A stretch of 13,263 nucleotides of DNA from an uncultured Lachnospiraceae bacterium (GCA_946633495.1 CAMPAX010000045.1:1-13263), one strand, 5' to 3'. Positions 6,840 to 13,263 are shown, counted from the stretch's first letter. The notes: a model not told the origin generated them from the sequence alone. Translations and numbers: made by a program.

Positions 6840-8409
6840 ATCAGCGCTTTATCCGGAACTGGATCTGTACCGGGAATCCTTCCGGGAGAAAAATGAGTCC
6901 GTCCTTCTGGAAATCCTCCGTCGGAACCGGACTACGGAGTTCGGCTCTTTGCATGGGTTTTCGGATATCAAAAATGAAGCGCAGTATAAGACGGCTGTTC
7001 CTGTAAGTGTCTATTCGGATTACCGGGAAATGATCCGGAGGATGCGGAACGGAGCAAAGGATATTATCACCGCGGATCCGGTGTATTGCTGCCTGGTGAC
7101 TTCGGGCTCTACGGAGGCGGGAAAGCTGTTCCCTATTACCACAAAGGCTTTGGAGATCTATGGAGATGTGATGGACCGGTATCTTGCCGGGCGGAGTAAA
7201 AAGGAGGAAGGAAAGCGCTTTTTCCTTTCGTTCCTGGTGGCGGATACCGACAAAAAATGCAGAGAAGAGGACGTCATGCTCTTTACCTCTTCCTACTACC
7301 GGTATCTCTATGAGCAGGGAATCCTGAATGTGGAGAAGATATCGGGTGGAAGGTATCTTAACTTCTTCCCGAATGCCTGTGACTACCTTTACGCAAAGCT
7401 GTGGATAGCGTTTGCGGACGAAAATATAAGCTCCATGGAGTCTGTTTATCTGTATGATTTCCTGATCTTTTTTCAGTACATGGAGGATCATTATGACGAG
7501 GTGCTCTCAGATATGGAAGCCGGGCGGATCCCGTCGGAGAAGGGCTTTTCCGAGGTGGAGCGGAAGGCACTTCTGGATCTTACGGTCAGTGAGGAACGAC
7601 TTCGGGCAGTTCGAAGAGAATGCGGGAAGGGGTTCCTGAACATAGTAGAGCGTCTCTGGAATAACGTTGGGATCATCAGCGGGATCGGAAGCAAGGCCTT
7701 TCAGGTGGAGGAGATCTCGATCCGAAAATACATCGGTGAGCTTCCGGTATGGCATTATATCTATGCAGCTTCGGAGTGTGTCATGGGAGTGCCGGTGAAG
7801 CAGGACAGCTATGACTATATTCTCTATCCCGGGACTGCATACTATGAATTCAGGGAAGAGAACACAGACCGGATCCTGGGAGGATCGGAGCTTGTCACAG
7901 GGCAGGTCTATGAACCGATTATTACTACATTTTCCGGACTGTACAGATATGCCATGGGAGATGTACTCAAGGTGACGGGGTTTTACGGGGAACTGCCGGT
8001 ATTCCGGTTTCTCCATCGAAAGAATCTGGTGATGAATATCGCGGGAGAGAAGCTGGACATGGAGCTTTTGGACCGGGCGGTAAGGTACTGGGCCAGGGAC
8101 CGGAAGACACCGGTATGGCAGTATTTCTTCTGCGAGGATTATAAAGTCGTTCCTGCGGGATACCACGGTGTGATCGCGCCGGAGGACGAAAAGATGTCTC
8201 CTTGGACTCTGGATGAAGAGGAGGAGGCAAGGCATTTTGACCATCTGCTCTGTCTGCTCAGCAGGGACTATGATGAGCTTCGGAACCTGGGATCCATATC
8301 CCGGGTGGAGCTTTCTTTCGTGGATAAGAGTACCTTTATGAAGATCAGCTCCAGGCGGCCGTCCATGAGCGGTCAGACAAAACCTCAGCATATCTGGCGA
8401 AGCGTATGA
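6802..8409 (+). CDS. GH3-family acyl-adenylating amido synthetase homologue
   Basis: The chosen ATG at 6802 gives 535 residues, with AAGAAGG about 7 bases upstream; a longer in-frame start at 6748 would lie deeper inside the upstream gene and adds unconserved residues. Either way it overlaps the ATP-grasp gene (38 bases), indicating translational coupling. Signatures of the GH3 (auxin-responsive GH3) family in order: NRTTEFGSLHGFSDI (42-56), VPVSVYSDY with RMRNG (67-84), nucleotide loop TSGSTEAGKLFPIT (100-113), YAASE (321-325), YRYAMGDV (381-388), FLHRKNLVMNIAGEKL, and a C-terminal GQTKPQH. Length fits the family. Characterised GH3 enzymes form an acyl-AMP and transfer the acyl group to an amino acid; bacterial members are mostly uncharacterised. 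Cytoplasmic. The neighbouring ATP-grasp and exporter suggest a shared small-molecule or envelope-modification pathway, which is inference. Confidence 0.87.
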   Translation: MKYTDIKADIKNESALYPELDLYRESFREKNESVLLEILRRNRTTEFGSLHGFSDIKNEAQYKTAVPVSVYSDYREMIRRMRNGAKDIITADPVYCCLVTSGSTEAGKLFPITTKALEIYGDVMDRYLAGRSKKEEGKRFFLSFLVADTDKKCREEDVMLFTSSYYRYLYEQGILNVEKISGGRYLNFFPNACDYLYAKLWIAFADENISSMESVYLYDFLIFFQYMEDHYDEVLSDMEAGRIPSEKGFSEVERKALLDLTVSEERLRAVRRECGKGFLNIVERLWNNVGIISGIGSKAFQVEEISIRKYIGELPVWHYIYAASECVMGVPVKQDSYDYILYPGTAYYEFREENTDRILGGSELVTGQVYEPIITTFSGLYRYAMGDVLKVTGFYGELPVFRFLHRKNLVMNIAGEKLDMELLDRAVRYWARDRKTPVWQYFFCEDYKVVPAGYHGVIAPEDEKMSPWTLDEEEEARHFDHLLCLLSRDYDELRNLGSISRVELSFVDKSTFMKISSRRPSMSGQTKPQHIWRSV

Positions 8410-8470
8410 TCGTCCGAGGGAAAGACGAGAGTGGGTCGGTCAATCATTTTTTGCCTCGCAAAAGCCGGTA

Positions 8471-8511
8471 AGATTCTACGCTTCGCTTAGAATGACAAGC
8501 GGGTGTTTTTT
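8471..8511 (+). repeat. Palindromic intergenic element with downstream T6, possible repeat and weak terminator
   Basis: ATTCTA (8473-8478) and TAGAAT (8488-8493) are inverted around CGCTTCGCT; the sequence GATTCTACGCTTCGCTTAG then AATGACAAG resembles a short palindromic element of the type GATTC..CGCTTCGCTCAGAATGACA that I recall recurring between genes in many bacterial genomes. An alternative stem, CGCTT (8484-8488) with AAGCG (8497-8501), overlaps the first and is followed after four bases by six Ts (8506-8511). It could therefore serve as a weak terminator for the GH3 operon. Copy number cannot be judged from one window. Confidence 0.45.
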
Positions 8512-8522
8512 GTAAGAAAATA

Positions 8523-8549
8523 ATACGGAGTACGTTTCGTACGGGGTAT
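8523..8549 (+). promoter_or_regulatory. Interrupted inverted repeat in the phosphatase-gene leader
   Basis: ATAC (8523-8526) pairs with GTAT (8546-8549), and GTACG (8530-8534) with CGTAC (8538-8542), separated by a purine 3x3 internal loop and a TTT apex. It ends 7 bases before the GGGAGGAG ribosome binding site (8556-8563) of the phosphatase gene. It could be an operator (two-fold symmetric GTACG..CGTAC) or an mRNA hairpin affecting translation. The stem is short, so chance is possible. Confidence 0.3.
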
Positions 8550-8565
8550 CAAACAGGGAGGAGTT

Positions 8566-10278
8566 ATGGAAAAAGAAAATGAGTGGTTCGAGGTGAAAAT
8601 GCGAACAGGAAAGCTTTCAGTAAAATTCATGACAGTTCTTTTTTGTATGGGCCTTTTGATCTATGGAGGTGTCCTGATCGTCGGTCGTCGTCTGTATGAC
8701 AGATCCATCAAGGAGTACTACAACATGATGGCCTATGATGCTGCCGGAATCGCCATGGATTATTTCGGAGCGGACAAGCTTGCGGAATATGCGGCAGTGG
8801 CTTTGGATTACAGCCGGGGAAAGGTTGAAGAAGAGGAACTGAAGAAAATCACTGAGGATCCGGTCTATCAGCGGAATCTGGAGCTGATGAAAGATCTCCG
8901 TGTAAATATGGATGCAAATGATGTATTCATCGTTACCCTGGACATGGATGTTATGAATGCGTATACCGACGAGACCTACGAAGCTAAAACCTGGACACCT
9001 TTGGTTTATCTCGCGGATTGCTATGAGGTTCCGGAGGATAACTTCCTTCTGGGAGATAAGGGTATGATCCTTTCCGAGTTCCGGGAGGCAGTGGCAAATT
9101 CCTATAAGAGCGGTAAGAAATATGAGGAGTTTTACCTTGCAGACGGAGGCTTTGGTTTTAACCTGACCGCCATGCTGCCTATCGTGGTAAATAATCAGAC
9201 GGTTGGCTTTGTGGGCGTGGAGATTCCCATGCGTACATTGGATGATAACCTTACCACCTTCGTAGTTCGTATCTCGTTGGTAACCGGAATCGTGGTTCTT
9301 ATCAGTATACTTGCGGCCATCGCCCTGTTCTACAAGATCGTTATCGCTCCGATCAAACTTTCGGCAGCAGAAGCACGGGCCTTTGTGGACAATAATACCC
9401 AGGTTTCCGAGAAGCTGAAGACCATTAAGACCGGTGATGAGATTCAGGTGCTCAGTGAAAGTCTTCTGCACATGGAGATCGGTATCAACGAGTATATCGA
9501 TAACGTAAAGCGCCTTGCGGCAGAGAAGGAGAGGATCGGAGCCGAGCTGAACATCGCTACCGAGATCCAGGCGAATATGCTGCCAAGCACTTTCCCGGCA
9601 TTTCCGGATAAAAAGGAATTCGACCTTTACGCCACCATGGATCCGGCGAAGGAAGTCGGAGGCGACTTCTATGATTTCTTCCTGATCGATGATAATCACC
9701 TGGGCCTGGTTATGGCGGACGTATCGGGTAAGGGCGTTCCCGCGGCACTTTTCATGGTGATTGCCAAGACCCTTATTAAGAACCGCGCATTGATGGGAGG
9801 TTCTCCGTCGGAGGTTCTCGCTTATGCAAATGATCAGCTCTGCGAGGGCAACGGGGCGGATCTGTTCGTAACCGTCTGGTTTGCCATCATTGACCTTGCC
9901 ACCGGCAAGGGTGTTGCGGCAAATGCCGGTCACGAACATCCTGTGCTAAGGAGAGCTGACGGAAAGTATGAACTGGTGGTTTACCGGCATTCACCGGCTG
10001 TGGCAACCATGGAAGGTATGCGCTTCAGGGAGCATGAGTTCCAGCTTTATCCGGGTGACCGTATCTTTGTTTATACGGATGGTGTGGCGGAAGCAACAAA
10101 TGCGAAGAATGAACTCTTCGGTACAGACCGGATGCTGGAGGCTCTGAATAAGAATGTGGATGCATCTCCGGAGAAGCTGCTTCCGGCGGTTCGGAAAGAG
10201 ATCGATCGATTTGTAGGAGCATTCCCGCAGTTTGACGATATCACCATGCTTTCCCTGCACTACAAGGGCACGCAGTAA
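8566..10278 (+). CDS. Membrane sensor PP2C phosphatase (SpoIIE/RsbU type) with HAMP
   Basis: A 570-residue protein. A first transmembrane helix (about 19-40) and a second (about 232-256) enclose an extracellular sensor region of about 190 residues with a Cache-like arrangement (YDAAGIAMDYFGADK..., GFGFNLTAMLPIV, TVGFVGVEIPM). A HAMP linker follows (about 257-312, with APIKLS), then the helical stretch ELNIATEIQANMLP (327-340) found before RsbU/SpoIIE catalytic domains. The phosphatase domain (about 353-567) has KEVGGDFYDFF with D367 and D370, MADVSGKGVPAALFM with D385, NAGHEHP, VYTDGVAEA with D505 and QFDDIT with D557/D558, so the metal-binding acids are all present. It should dephosphorylate a Ser/Thr-phosphoprotein, typically a STAS anti-sigma antagonist, in response to an external signal. 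The start is fixed by a GGGAGGAG site. No STAS partner lies in the window; the RsbW-like tail of the nearby MATE protein is a possible distant partner. Confidence 0.92.
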   Translation: MEKENEWFEVKMRTGKLSVKFMTVLFCMGLLIYGGVLIVGRRLYDRSIKEYYNMMAYDAAGIAMDYFGADKLAEYAAVALDYSRGKVEEEELKKITEDPVYQRNLELMKDLRVNMDANDVFIVTLDMDVMNAYTDETYEAKTWTPLVYLADCYEVPEDNFLLGDKGMILSEFREAVANSYKSGKKYEEFYLADGGFGFNLTAMLPIVVNNQTVGFVGVEIPMRTLDDNLTTFVVRISLVTGIVVLISILAAIALFYKIVIAPIKLSAAEARAFVDNNTQVSEKLKTIKTGDEIQVLSESLLHMEIGINEYIDNVKRLAAEKERIGAELNIATEIQANMLPSTFPAFPDKKEFDLYATMDPAKEVGGDFYDFFLIDDNHLGLVMADVSGKGVPAALFMVIAKTLIKNRALMGGSPSEVLAYANDQLCEGNGADLFVTVWFAIIDLATGKGVAANAGHEHPVLRRADGKYELVVYRHSPAVATMEGMRFREHEFQLYPGDRIFVYTDGVAEATNAKNELFGTDRMLEALNKNVDASPEKLLPAVRKEIDRFVGAFPQFDDITMLSLHYKGTQ

Positions 10279-10318
10279 GCCGGATTAGCCGGATCAGATG
10301 GAGCATTTACGGAGAATA

Positions 10319-10341
10319 CCTTGCACGTATGACGTGAAAGG
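10319..10341 (+). promoter_or_regulatory. Hairpin in the ktrB leader
   Basis: CACGT (10324-10328) is perfectly inverted as ACGTG (10332-10336) around ATG, and the flanks CCTT (10319-10322) and AAGG (10338-10341) also pair, giving a 9-pair stem with one G/A mismatch. It stands directly before the GGAGGA ribosome binding site (10344-10349) of ktrB. It could be a small leader hairpin or a protein binding site. The 80-base gap is too small for a full c-di-AMP (ydaO-type) riboswitch. Confidence 0.35.
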
Positions 10342-10358
10342 TTGGAGGAAGATATAAT

Positions 10359-11750
10359 ATGGACCGGAAGTTCAGAAAGGTTCAAAAGAAGAAGCGTAGA
10401 TGGGGATCCGCGCAGCTGATCCCCATCAGTTTTCTGGGAGCGATCATCGCAGGGACACTGCTGCTCATGCTCCCATGTGCAAAGGAAGGGCCGGGCAGTG
10501 CGGATCTTACCACAGCATTTTTCACATCCACCACGTCCATCTGTGTGACCGGACTTGTGGTGGTGGATACATTTGCGTATTGGACTCTGTTCGGCAAGAT
10601 CGTGATACTGATCCTGATACAGCTGGGCGGACTCGGTATTATAGCCGTGACATCAATCCTGATGCTGCTGGTTCATAAGAAGTTCAGTCTCTCTCAGTCG
10701 CTGCTGATCCACGATGCATTTAACCTGAATACCATGGATGGAGTTCTCCGGTTCCTGGTGGCCGTCTTTAAGGGCACCTTTGTGGTGGAAATGATCGGTG
10801 CAGCGGTGTACTGCATCGAATTCATTCCTCATTTCGGAGCAGTAAAGGGAATCTGGTATTCTGTGTTCACATCGATATCCGCCTTCTGTAATGCCGGTAT
10901 CGACATCCTTGGACCGGACAGTCTTGTCAGCTATCAGAGCAATCCGCTGATCCTCTGCAATACCATGATACTGATCGTGATGGGAGGTCTCGGATATGTG
11001 GTCTGGATCGATATCTTCCGGAATCTGAGACGGGGGATCAAAAAAGAGTATTCCCTGCGGACCGTCATCAAGCATCTGAATGAACACACGAAATTAGTTC
11101 TTGTTCTGACGCTGTCGCTGATCCTCTTCGGAGCCATCTTTGTCTTCGGTCTGGAGTATAACAATCCGGATACCATAGGAGAGATGTCCTTCGGCGACAA
11201 GATCCTGAACAGTATATTCCAGTCGGTAACCTTCCGTACGGCGGGATTCGCGGCGGTGCCGCAGCAAAATCTGATGGAGAGCACCAGCTTTTTGGGTTGT
11301 ATCCTTATGTTTATCGGTGGTTCACCCGTGGGAACTGCCGGCGGCGTGAAAACGGTGACCTTCTTTGTTATGATCATGAACGGAGTATCATTTATCCGCA
11401 ACCGAAATGAAAATGTGGTTTTTGGAAGAAAGATCACATCGTCCATGATCAATAAGGCTTCTGCTATCATCCAGGTCAGCCTTGTGGTCACCATCGCAAT
11501 GACAGTTGCCATCATGGTAACGAATAAGGTAGGGCTGGTGGACGGAATGTACGAGACCTTCAGCGCTACGGCTACCGTGGGACTTTCCCGGGGACTGACG
11601 CCCTCACTGAATACTGTCGGGCGATGGATCATAATCGCAGCCATGTACCTTGGACGGATCGGACCCATCTCCATGGCATTGTTCTTCAAATACGATACGG
11701 AGAACAAGAATAAGATCAGTTACGCAGACGGAAAATTTTTCGTAGGATGA
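10359..11750 (+). CDS. ktrB: Potassium uptake channel subunit KtrB (TrkH/KtrB family)
   Basis: A 463-residue integral membrane protein with four M1-P-M2-like repeats. The four selectivity-filter strands are recognisable by their glycines: TSICVTGL (G65), SAFCNAGI (G180), TFRTAGFA (G296) and TATVGLS (G408). The glycine-rich intramembrane gating loop typical of KtrB is present at about 319-332 (IGGSPVGTAGGVKT). Length is close to KtrB and shorter than Gram-negative TrkH. The N-terminus is highly basic (residues 1-14) and cytoplasmic. It forms the K+ (often Na+-dependent) translocating dimer and binds the cytoplasmic KtrA ring encoded next. Start supported by GGAGGA 9 bases upstream. The gene lies 80 bases after the phosphatase gene and may share its transcript. 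Confidence 0.94.
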   Translation: MDRKFRKVQKKKRRWGSAQLIPISFLGAIIAGTLLLMLPCAKEGPGSADLTTAFFTSTTSICVTGLVVVDTFAYWTLFGKIVILILIQLGGLGIIAVTSILMLLVHKKFSLSQSLLIHDAFNLNTMDGVLRFLVAVFKGTFVVEMIGAAVYCIEFIPHFGAVKGIWYSVFTSISAFCNAGIDILGPDSLVSYQSNPLILCNTMILIVMGGLGYVVWIDIFRNLRRGIKKEYSLRTVIKHLNEHTKLVLVLTLSLILFGAIFVFGLEYNNPDTIGEMSFGDKILNSIFQSVTFRTAGFAAVPQQNLMESTSFLGCILMFIGGSPVGTAGGVKTVTFFVMIMNGVSFIRNRNENVVFGRKITSSMINKASAIIQVSLVVTIAMTVAIMVTNKVGLVDGMYETFSATATVGLSRGLTPSLNTVGRWIIIAAMYLGRIGPISMALFFKYDTENKNKISYADGKFFVG

Positions 11751-11819
11751 TCGTGCTTTGTACGTATCTGAAACGCATAGATCATGAGATAACGGAACAG
11801 ATTAAGGAGATCACAGAAA

Positions 11820-12464
11820 ATGGCGAAATCAATCGCAGTGATCGGCCTCGGCCGATTCGGAAAGAAGCTTGCATGCACTCTCTATGATATGGGAGGCGAT
11901 GTTATGGCGGTGGACAGGGATTCGGAGATCATAGCAAGTATCGCCGACCATGTGACCTACGCCATCGAAGGAGATGTCTCAAATGCCGATGTGGTGAAGG
12001 GACTGGGTCTTCGGGAAATGGATGTGGTGGTGGTTGCCATGGGTTCGGATGTGACCTCCAGCATCATGGCGGTCATGATCGCAAAGGAAGAGGGGGTTCC
12101 AACTGTCATAGCTAAAGCAAAGGATCATCGTATGGGACAGATCCTGAAGAAGATCGGCGCGGACAAGATCATTTTCCCGGAGGAGGAGACGGGGCTTCGC
12201 ACCGCACGGATCCTGATGTCCGATTCTTTCCTGGAATTCTTCGATATCGATGACAATCTGTGCTTGCTGGAGATCAAGCCGAAGCCGGAATGGATCGGCA
12301 GGAACCTGATCGAGTTGAATCTTCGTGAGAAATACCGCATCAATGTAGTGGCTGTGAAGGATCATAGTGAGATGCGATCTTTTATCGATCCGTCACGTCC
12401 GCTGGAGGAGGATACCGAGCTTCTGGTGATCCTGGAGAAGGCAGATCTGAATCTGCTTAAGTGA
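11820..12464 (+). CDS. ktrA: Potassium channel regulator KtrA (RCK/TrkA domain protein)
   Basis: A 214-residue cytosolic protein with one RCK_N and one RCK_C domain, as in KtrA and unlike the double-length TrkA of Gram-negatives. The Rossmann fold begins IAVIGLGRFGKKLA, with the glycine motif GLGRFG at 9-14 and the acidic residue ending strand 2 at D32 (AVDRD), which should bind the ribose of ATP/ADP or NAD. A second Rossmann mark is GDVSNADV (51-58). RCK_C spans about 135-212 and in Firmicutes KtrA proteins this part binds c-di-AMP, which closes the channel; binding here is inferred from the family. An octameric ring gates KtrB. An AAGGAGA site precedes the ATG by 9 bases, and ktrB ends 69 bases upstream. 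Confidence 0.94.
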   Translation: MAKSIAVIGLGRFGKKLACTLYDMGGDVMAVDRDSEIIASIADHVTYAIEGDVSNADVVKGLGLREMDVVVVAMGSDVTSSIMAVMIAKEEGVPTVIAKAKDHRMGQILKKIGADKIIFPEEETGLRTARILMSDSFLEFFDIDDNLCLLEIKPKPEWIGRNLIELNLREKYRINVVAVKDHSEMRSFIDPSRPLEEDTELLVILEKADLNLLK

Positions 12465-12482
12465 GAGAAGAATCTTCTAAAT

Positions 12483-12872
12483 GTGAAGAAGCTGAGAGTG
12501 GTGAATACGGTTATGTTTTTAAATCTGTCAAATCATTCATATGAAACCTGGTCAGAGAACCAGAAGAATGCGGCAAAAGAACATGGGGAGATCGTGGATT
12601 ACCCATTTCCGGCGGTAGATCCGATGGCCACGAAGCAGGAGATTGAGCAACTCGCGGAGAATGTTGTGCGCGAGGTAGTGGATCTCGCTCCAAAGATCAT
12701 CATGTGTCAGGGGGAATTTACACTTACATACCGGTTGGTAAAAATGCTTCAGGAGGCCGGATTCCTTGTGGTTTCTGCGTGCAGTGAGCGGAATACAACC
12801 ATCATTCAAAGAGAGGATGGGAGTACGGTAAAGCAGATTGGATTCGAGTTCCAACAGTTCCGGGAATATTGA
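12483..12872 (+). CDS. Small Rossmann-like hypothetical protein, loosely Csx20-like
   Basis: A 129-residue soluble protein; function not established. Features: a hydrophobic first strand leading to FLNLSNHSYETWSENQ (13-27), then an acidic region with DYPFPAVDP (39-47), a helix of acidic/basic heptads (50-69), a strand and turn GEFTLTY (77-83), a helix (RLVKMLQEAG), a strand ending SACSERNTT (98-106), and a C-terminal FEFQQFREY. The alternation suggests a compact alpha/beta Rossmann-like fold. The N-H...Q..AA opening recalls the small CRISPR ancillary Csx20-like (CARF/ring-nuclease-type) proteins, but I am not certain and no CRISPR locus is nearby. Start: GTG at 12483 follows ktrA by 18 bases with only a weak GAGAGAAG site; an ATG at 12513 (residue 11) would still keep strand 1. 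Probably cotranscribed with ktrBA. Confidence 0.75.
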   Translation: MKKLRVVNTVMFLNLSNHSYETWSENQKNAAKEHGEIVDYPFPAVDPMATKQEIEQLAENVVREVVDLAPKIIMCQGEFTLTYRLVKMLQEAGFLVVSACSERNTTIIQREDGSTVKQIGFEFQQFREY

Positions 12873-12887
12873 TGAAACCGCTCCCTG

Positions 12888-13263
12888 TTAATGGAATACA
12901 ACGGGAAGGCGCGGCTGCTGTGAGATCACGGTGAACGTAGGTTCTTCTTCCACCGGACGAAACTGTTCATTTGGATCGGTTACGTCCTTGCAGAAAACCG
13001 GGGTTCCGTCTCCGGCTGAAAAGGCACGGACATAATCCTGTATCGTCTTTATGGGATAGGGAAAACGCATCCCTCCCATGGTATGCTGCGTCAGATGATG
13101 GATATCGGAACCTGCCGAGGGAAGAAAACTGTGTTCTTTAACATAACGGTATGCCAGCGCATCCTGCCAGGGAGGATTCCCGGCATTGTAGATCTCTGCA
13201 CCGTCTGAGACCGATGGTGTGAGGTGGATCGTAGACAGATAGTACCGATCCCGATAAGGGTGA
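12888..13263 (-). CDS. PHP-domain metal-dependent phosphoesterase, C-terminal part (5' end outside window)
   Basis: On the minus strand an open frame enters from the right edge and stops with TAA at 12890-12888; the first in-window ATG (13079) is internal, so the gene is 5'-partial with about 124 codons visible. Reading in: HPYRDRYYL near the edge, then SVSDGAEIYNAGNPPWQD (an 'EvyN' strand), then a helix ending FLPSAGSDIHH, followed by GGMRFPYPIKTIQDYVRAF. The HPYR, E(I)YN and AGSDxHH series is the second half of a PHP (polymerase and histidinol phosphatase) domain, where these His and Asp residues bind catalytic metals. Short PHP phosphoesterases hydrolyse phosphate esters or nucleotides. 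It converges with the upstream small gene with only 15 bases between stops. Substrate unknown. Confidence 0.8.
   Translation of the reverse strand, partial: HPYRDRYYLSTIHLTPSVSDGAEIYNAGNPPWQDALAYRYVKEHSFLPSAGSDIHHLTQHTMGGMRFPYPIKTIQDYVRAFSAGDGTPVFCKDVTDPNEQFRPVEEEPTFTVISQQPRLPVVFH

Noticed and set aside
8617..9939. Long antisense open frame (440 codons) opposite the phosphatase gene, and similar ones opposite the GH3 and ATP-grasp genes
   Set aside because: The plus-strand frames carry complete family motifs; the antisense products are His/Ile/Arg-rich without motifs, as expected of mirror frames.
10278..10294. Direct repeat AGCCGGAT-T-AGCCGGAT right after the phosphatase stop
   Set aside because: Two copies of 8 bases only; no flanking structure or mobile-element sign.
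10279..10358. c-di-AMP (ydaO-type) riboswitch upstream of ktrB
   Set aside because: Only 80 bases are available and the conserved core cannot be seen; the known element needs more than 100 bases.
12441..12478. Small inverted repeats GCAGAT/ATCTGC and AGAAG/CTTCT around the end of ktrA
   Set aside because: Short stems, the first within coding sequence, and no T tract; insufficient for a terminator call.
12882..12906. Bulged inverted repeat TCCC-T-GTT / AAC-GGGA at the convergent gene ends
   Set aside because: Seven pairs with a bulge and a 10-base loop, overlapping the PHP coding end and without T runs; could be chance.
12483..13263. CRISPR array or cas genes near the Csx20-like protein
   Set aside because: No direct repeats with regular spacers and no cas motifs are present in the window.

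Overview
The window looks like a chromosomal segment of a low-to-middle GC Firmicute, most likely a Clostridia/Lachnospiraceae-type anaerobe. The reasons are strong purine-rich GGAGG-type ribosome binding sites, a DesK/NarL-type two-component pair attached to an ABC-2 permease, a KtrAB-type potassium system and a MATE transporter carrying a C-terminal RsbW-like domain. Taxonomy is inferred from gene style only. Ten genes read left to right; one partial gene at the right edge reads right to left. No rRNA, tRNA, insertion sequence or CRISPR array is visible, and no stretch over 300 bases lacks a gene.

Region 1 (1-2556): the C-terminal part of an ABC-2 permease overlaps a HisKA_3 sensor kinase gene, followed by its NarL/LuxR response regulator. 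This is the usual layout of an exporter controlled by its own two-component system; the ATPase is presumably upstream, outside the window. A strong hairpin and a TATAAT element (2571-2646) separate this region from the next.

Region 2 (2753-8409): a MATE-family transporter fused to a degenerate RsbW-like ATP-binding domain, a 765-residue protein that is an internal tandem duplication of the sugar-transfer-associated ATP-grasp domain, and a GH3-family acyl-adenylating enzyme whose start lies inside the preceding gene. Two kinds of ATP-dependent ligase next to an exporter form the most unusual part of the window. It could be an uncharacterised route that joins a carboxylic acid to an amine or sugar-linked acceptor and exports the product. 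No substrate can be read from the sequence.

Region 3 (8410-10278): an intergenic region with a palindromic ATTCTA..TAGAAT element of a recurrent-repeat type, then a membrane-anchored sensor phosphatase (extracellular sensor, HAMP, SpoIIE/RsbU-type PP2C). With the RsbW-like domain of the MATE protein it hints at partner-switching-like control, but no STAS anti-sigma antagonist or sigma factor is present here.

Region 4 (10279-12872): the potassium channel subunit KtrB and its RCK regulator KtrA, closely followed by a small Rossmann-like hypothetical protein with conserved-looking NH, PFP, GEFTLTY and FREY motifs. Region 5 (12888-13263, minus strand): the C-terminal part of a PHP-type metal-dependent phosphoesterase, running off the right edge.
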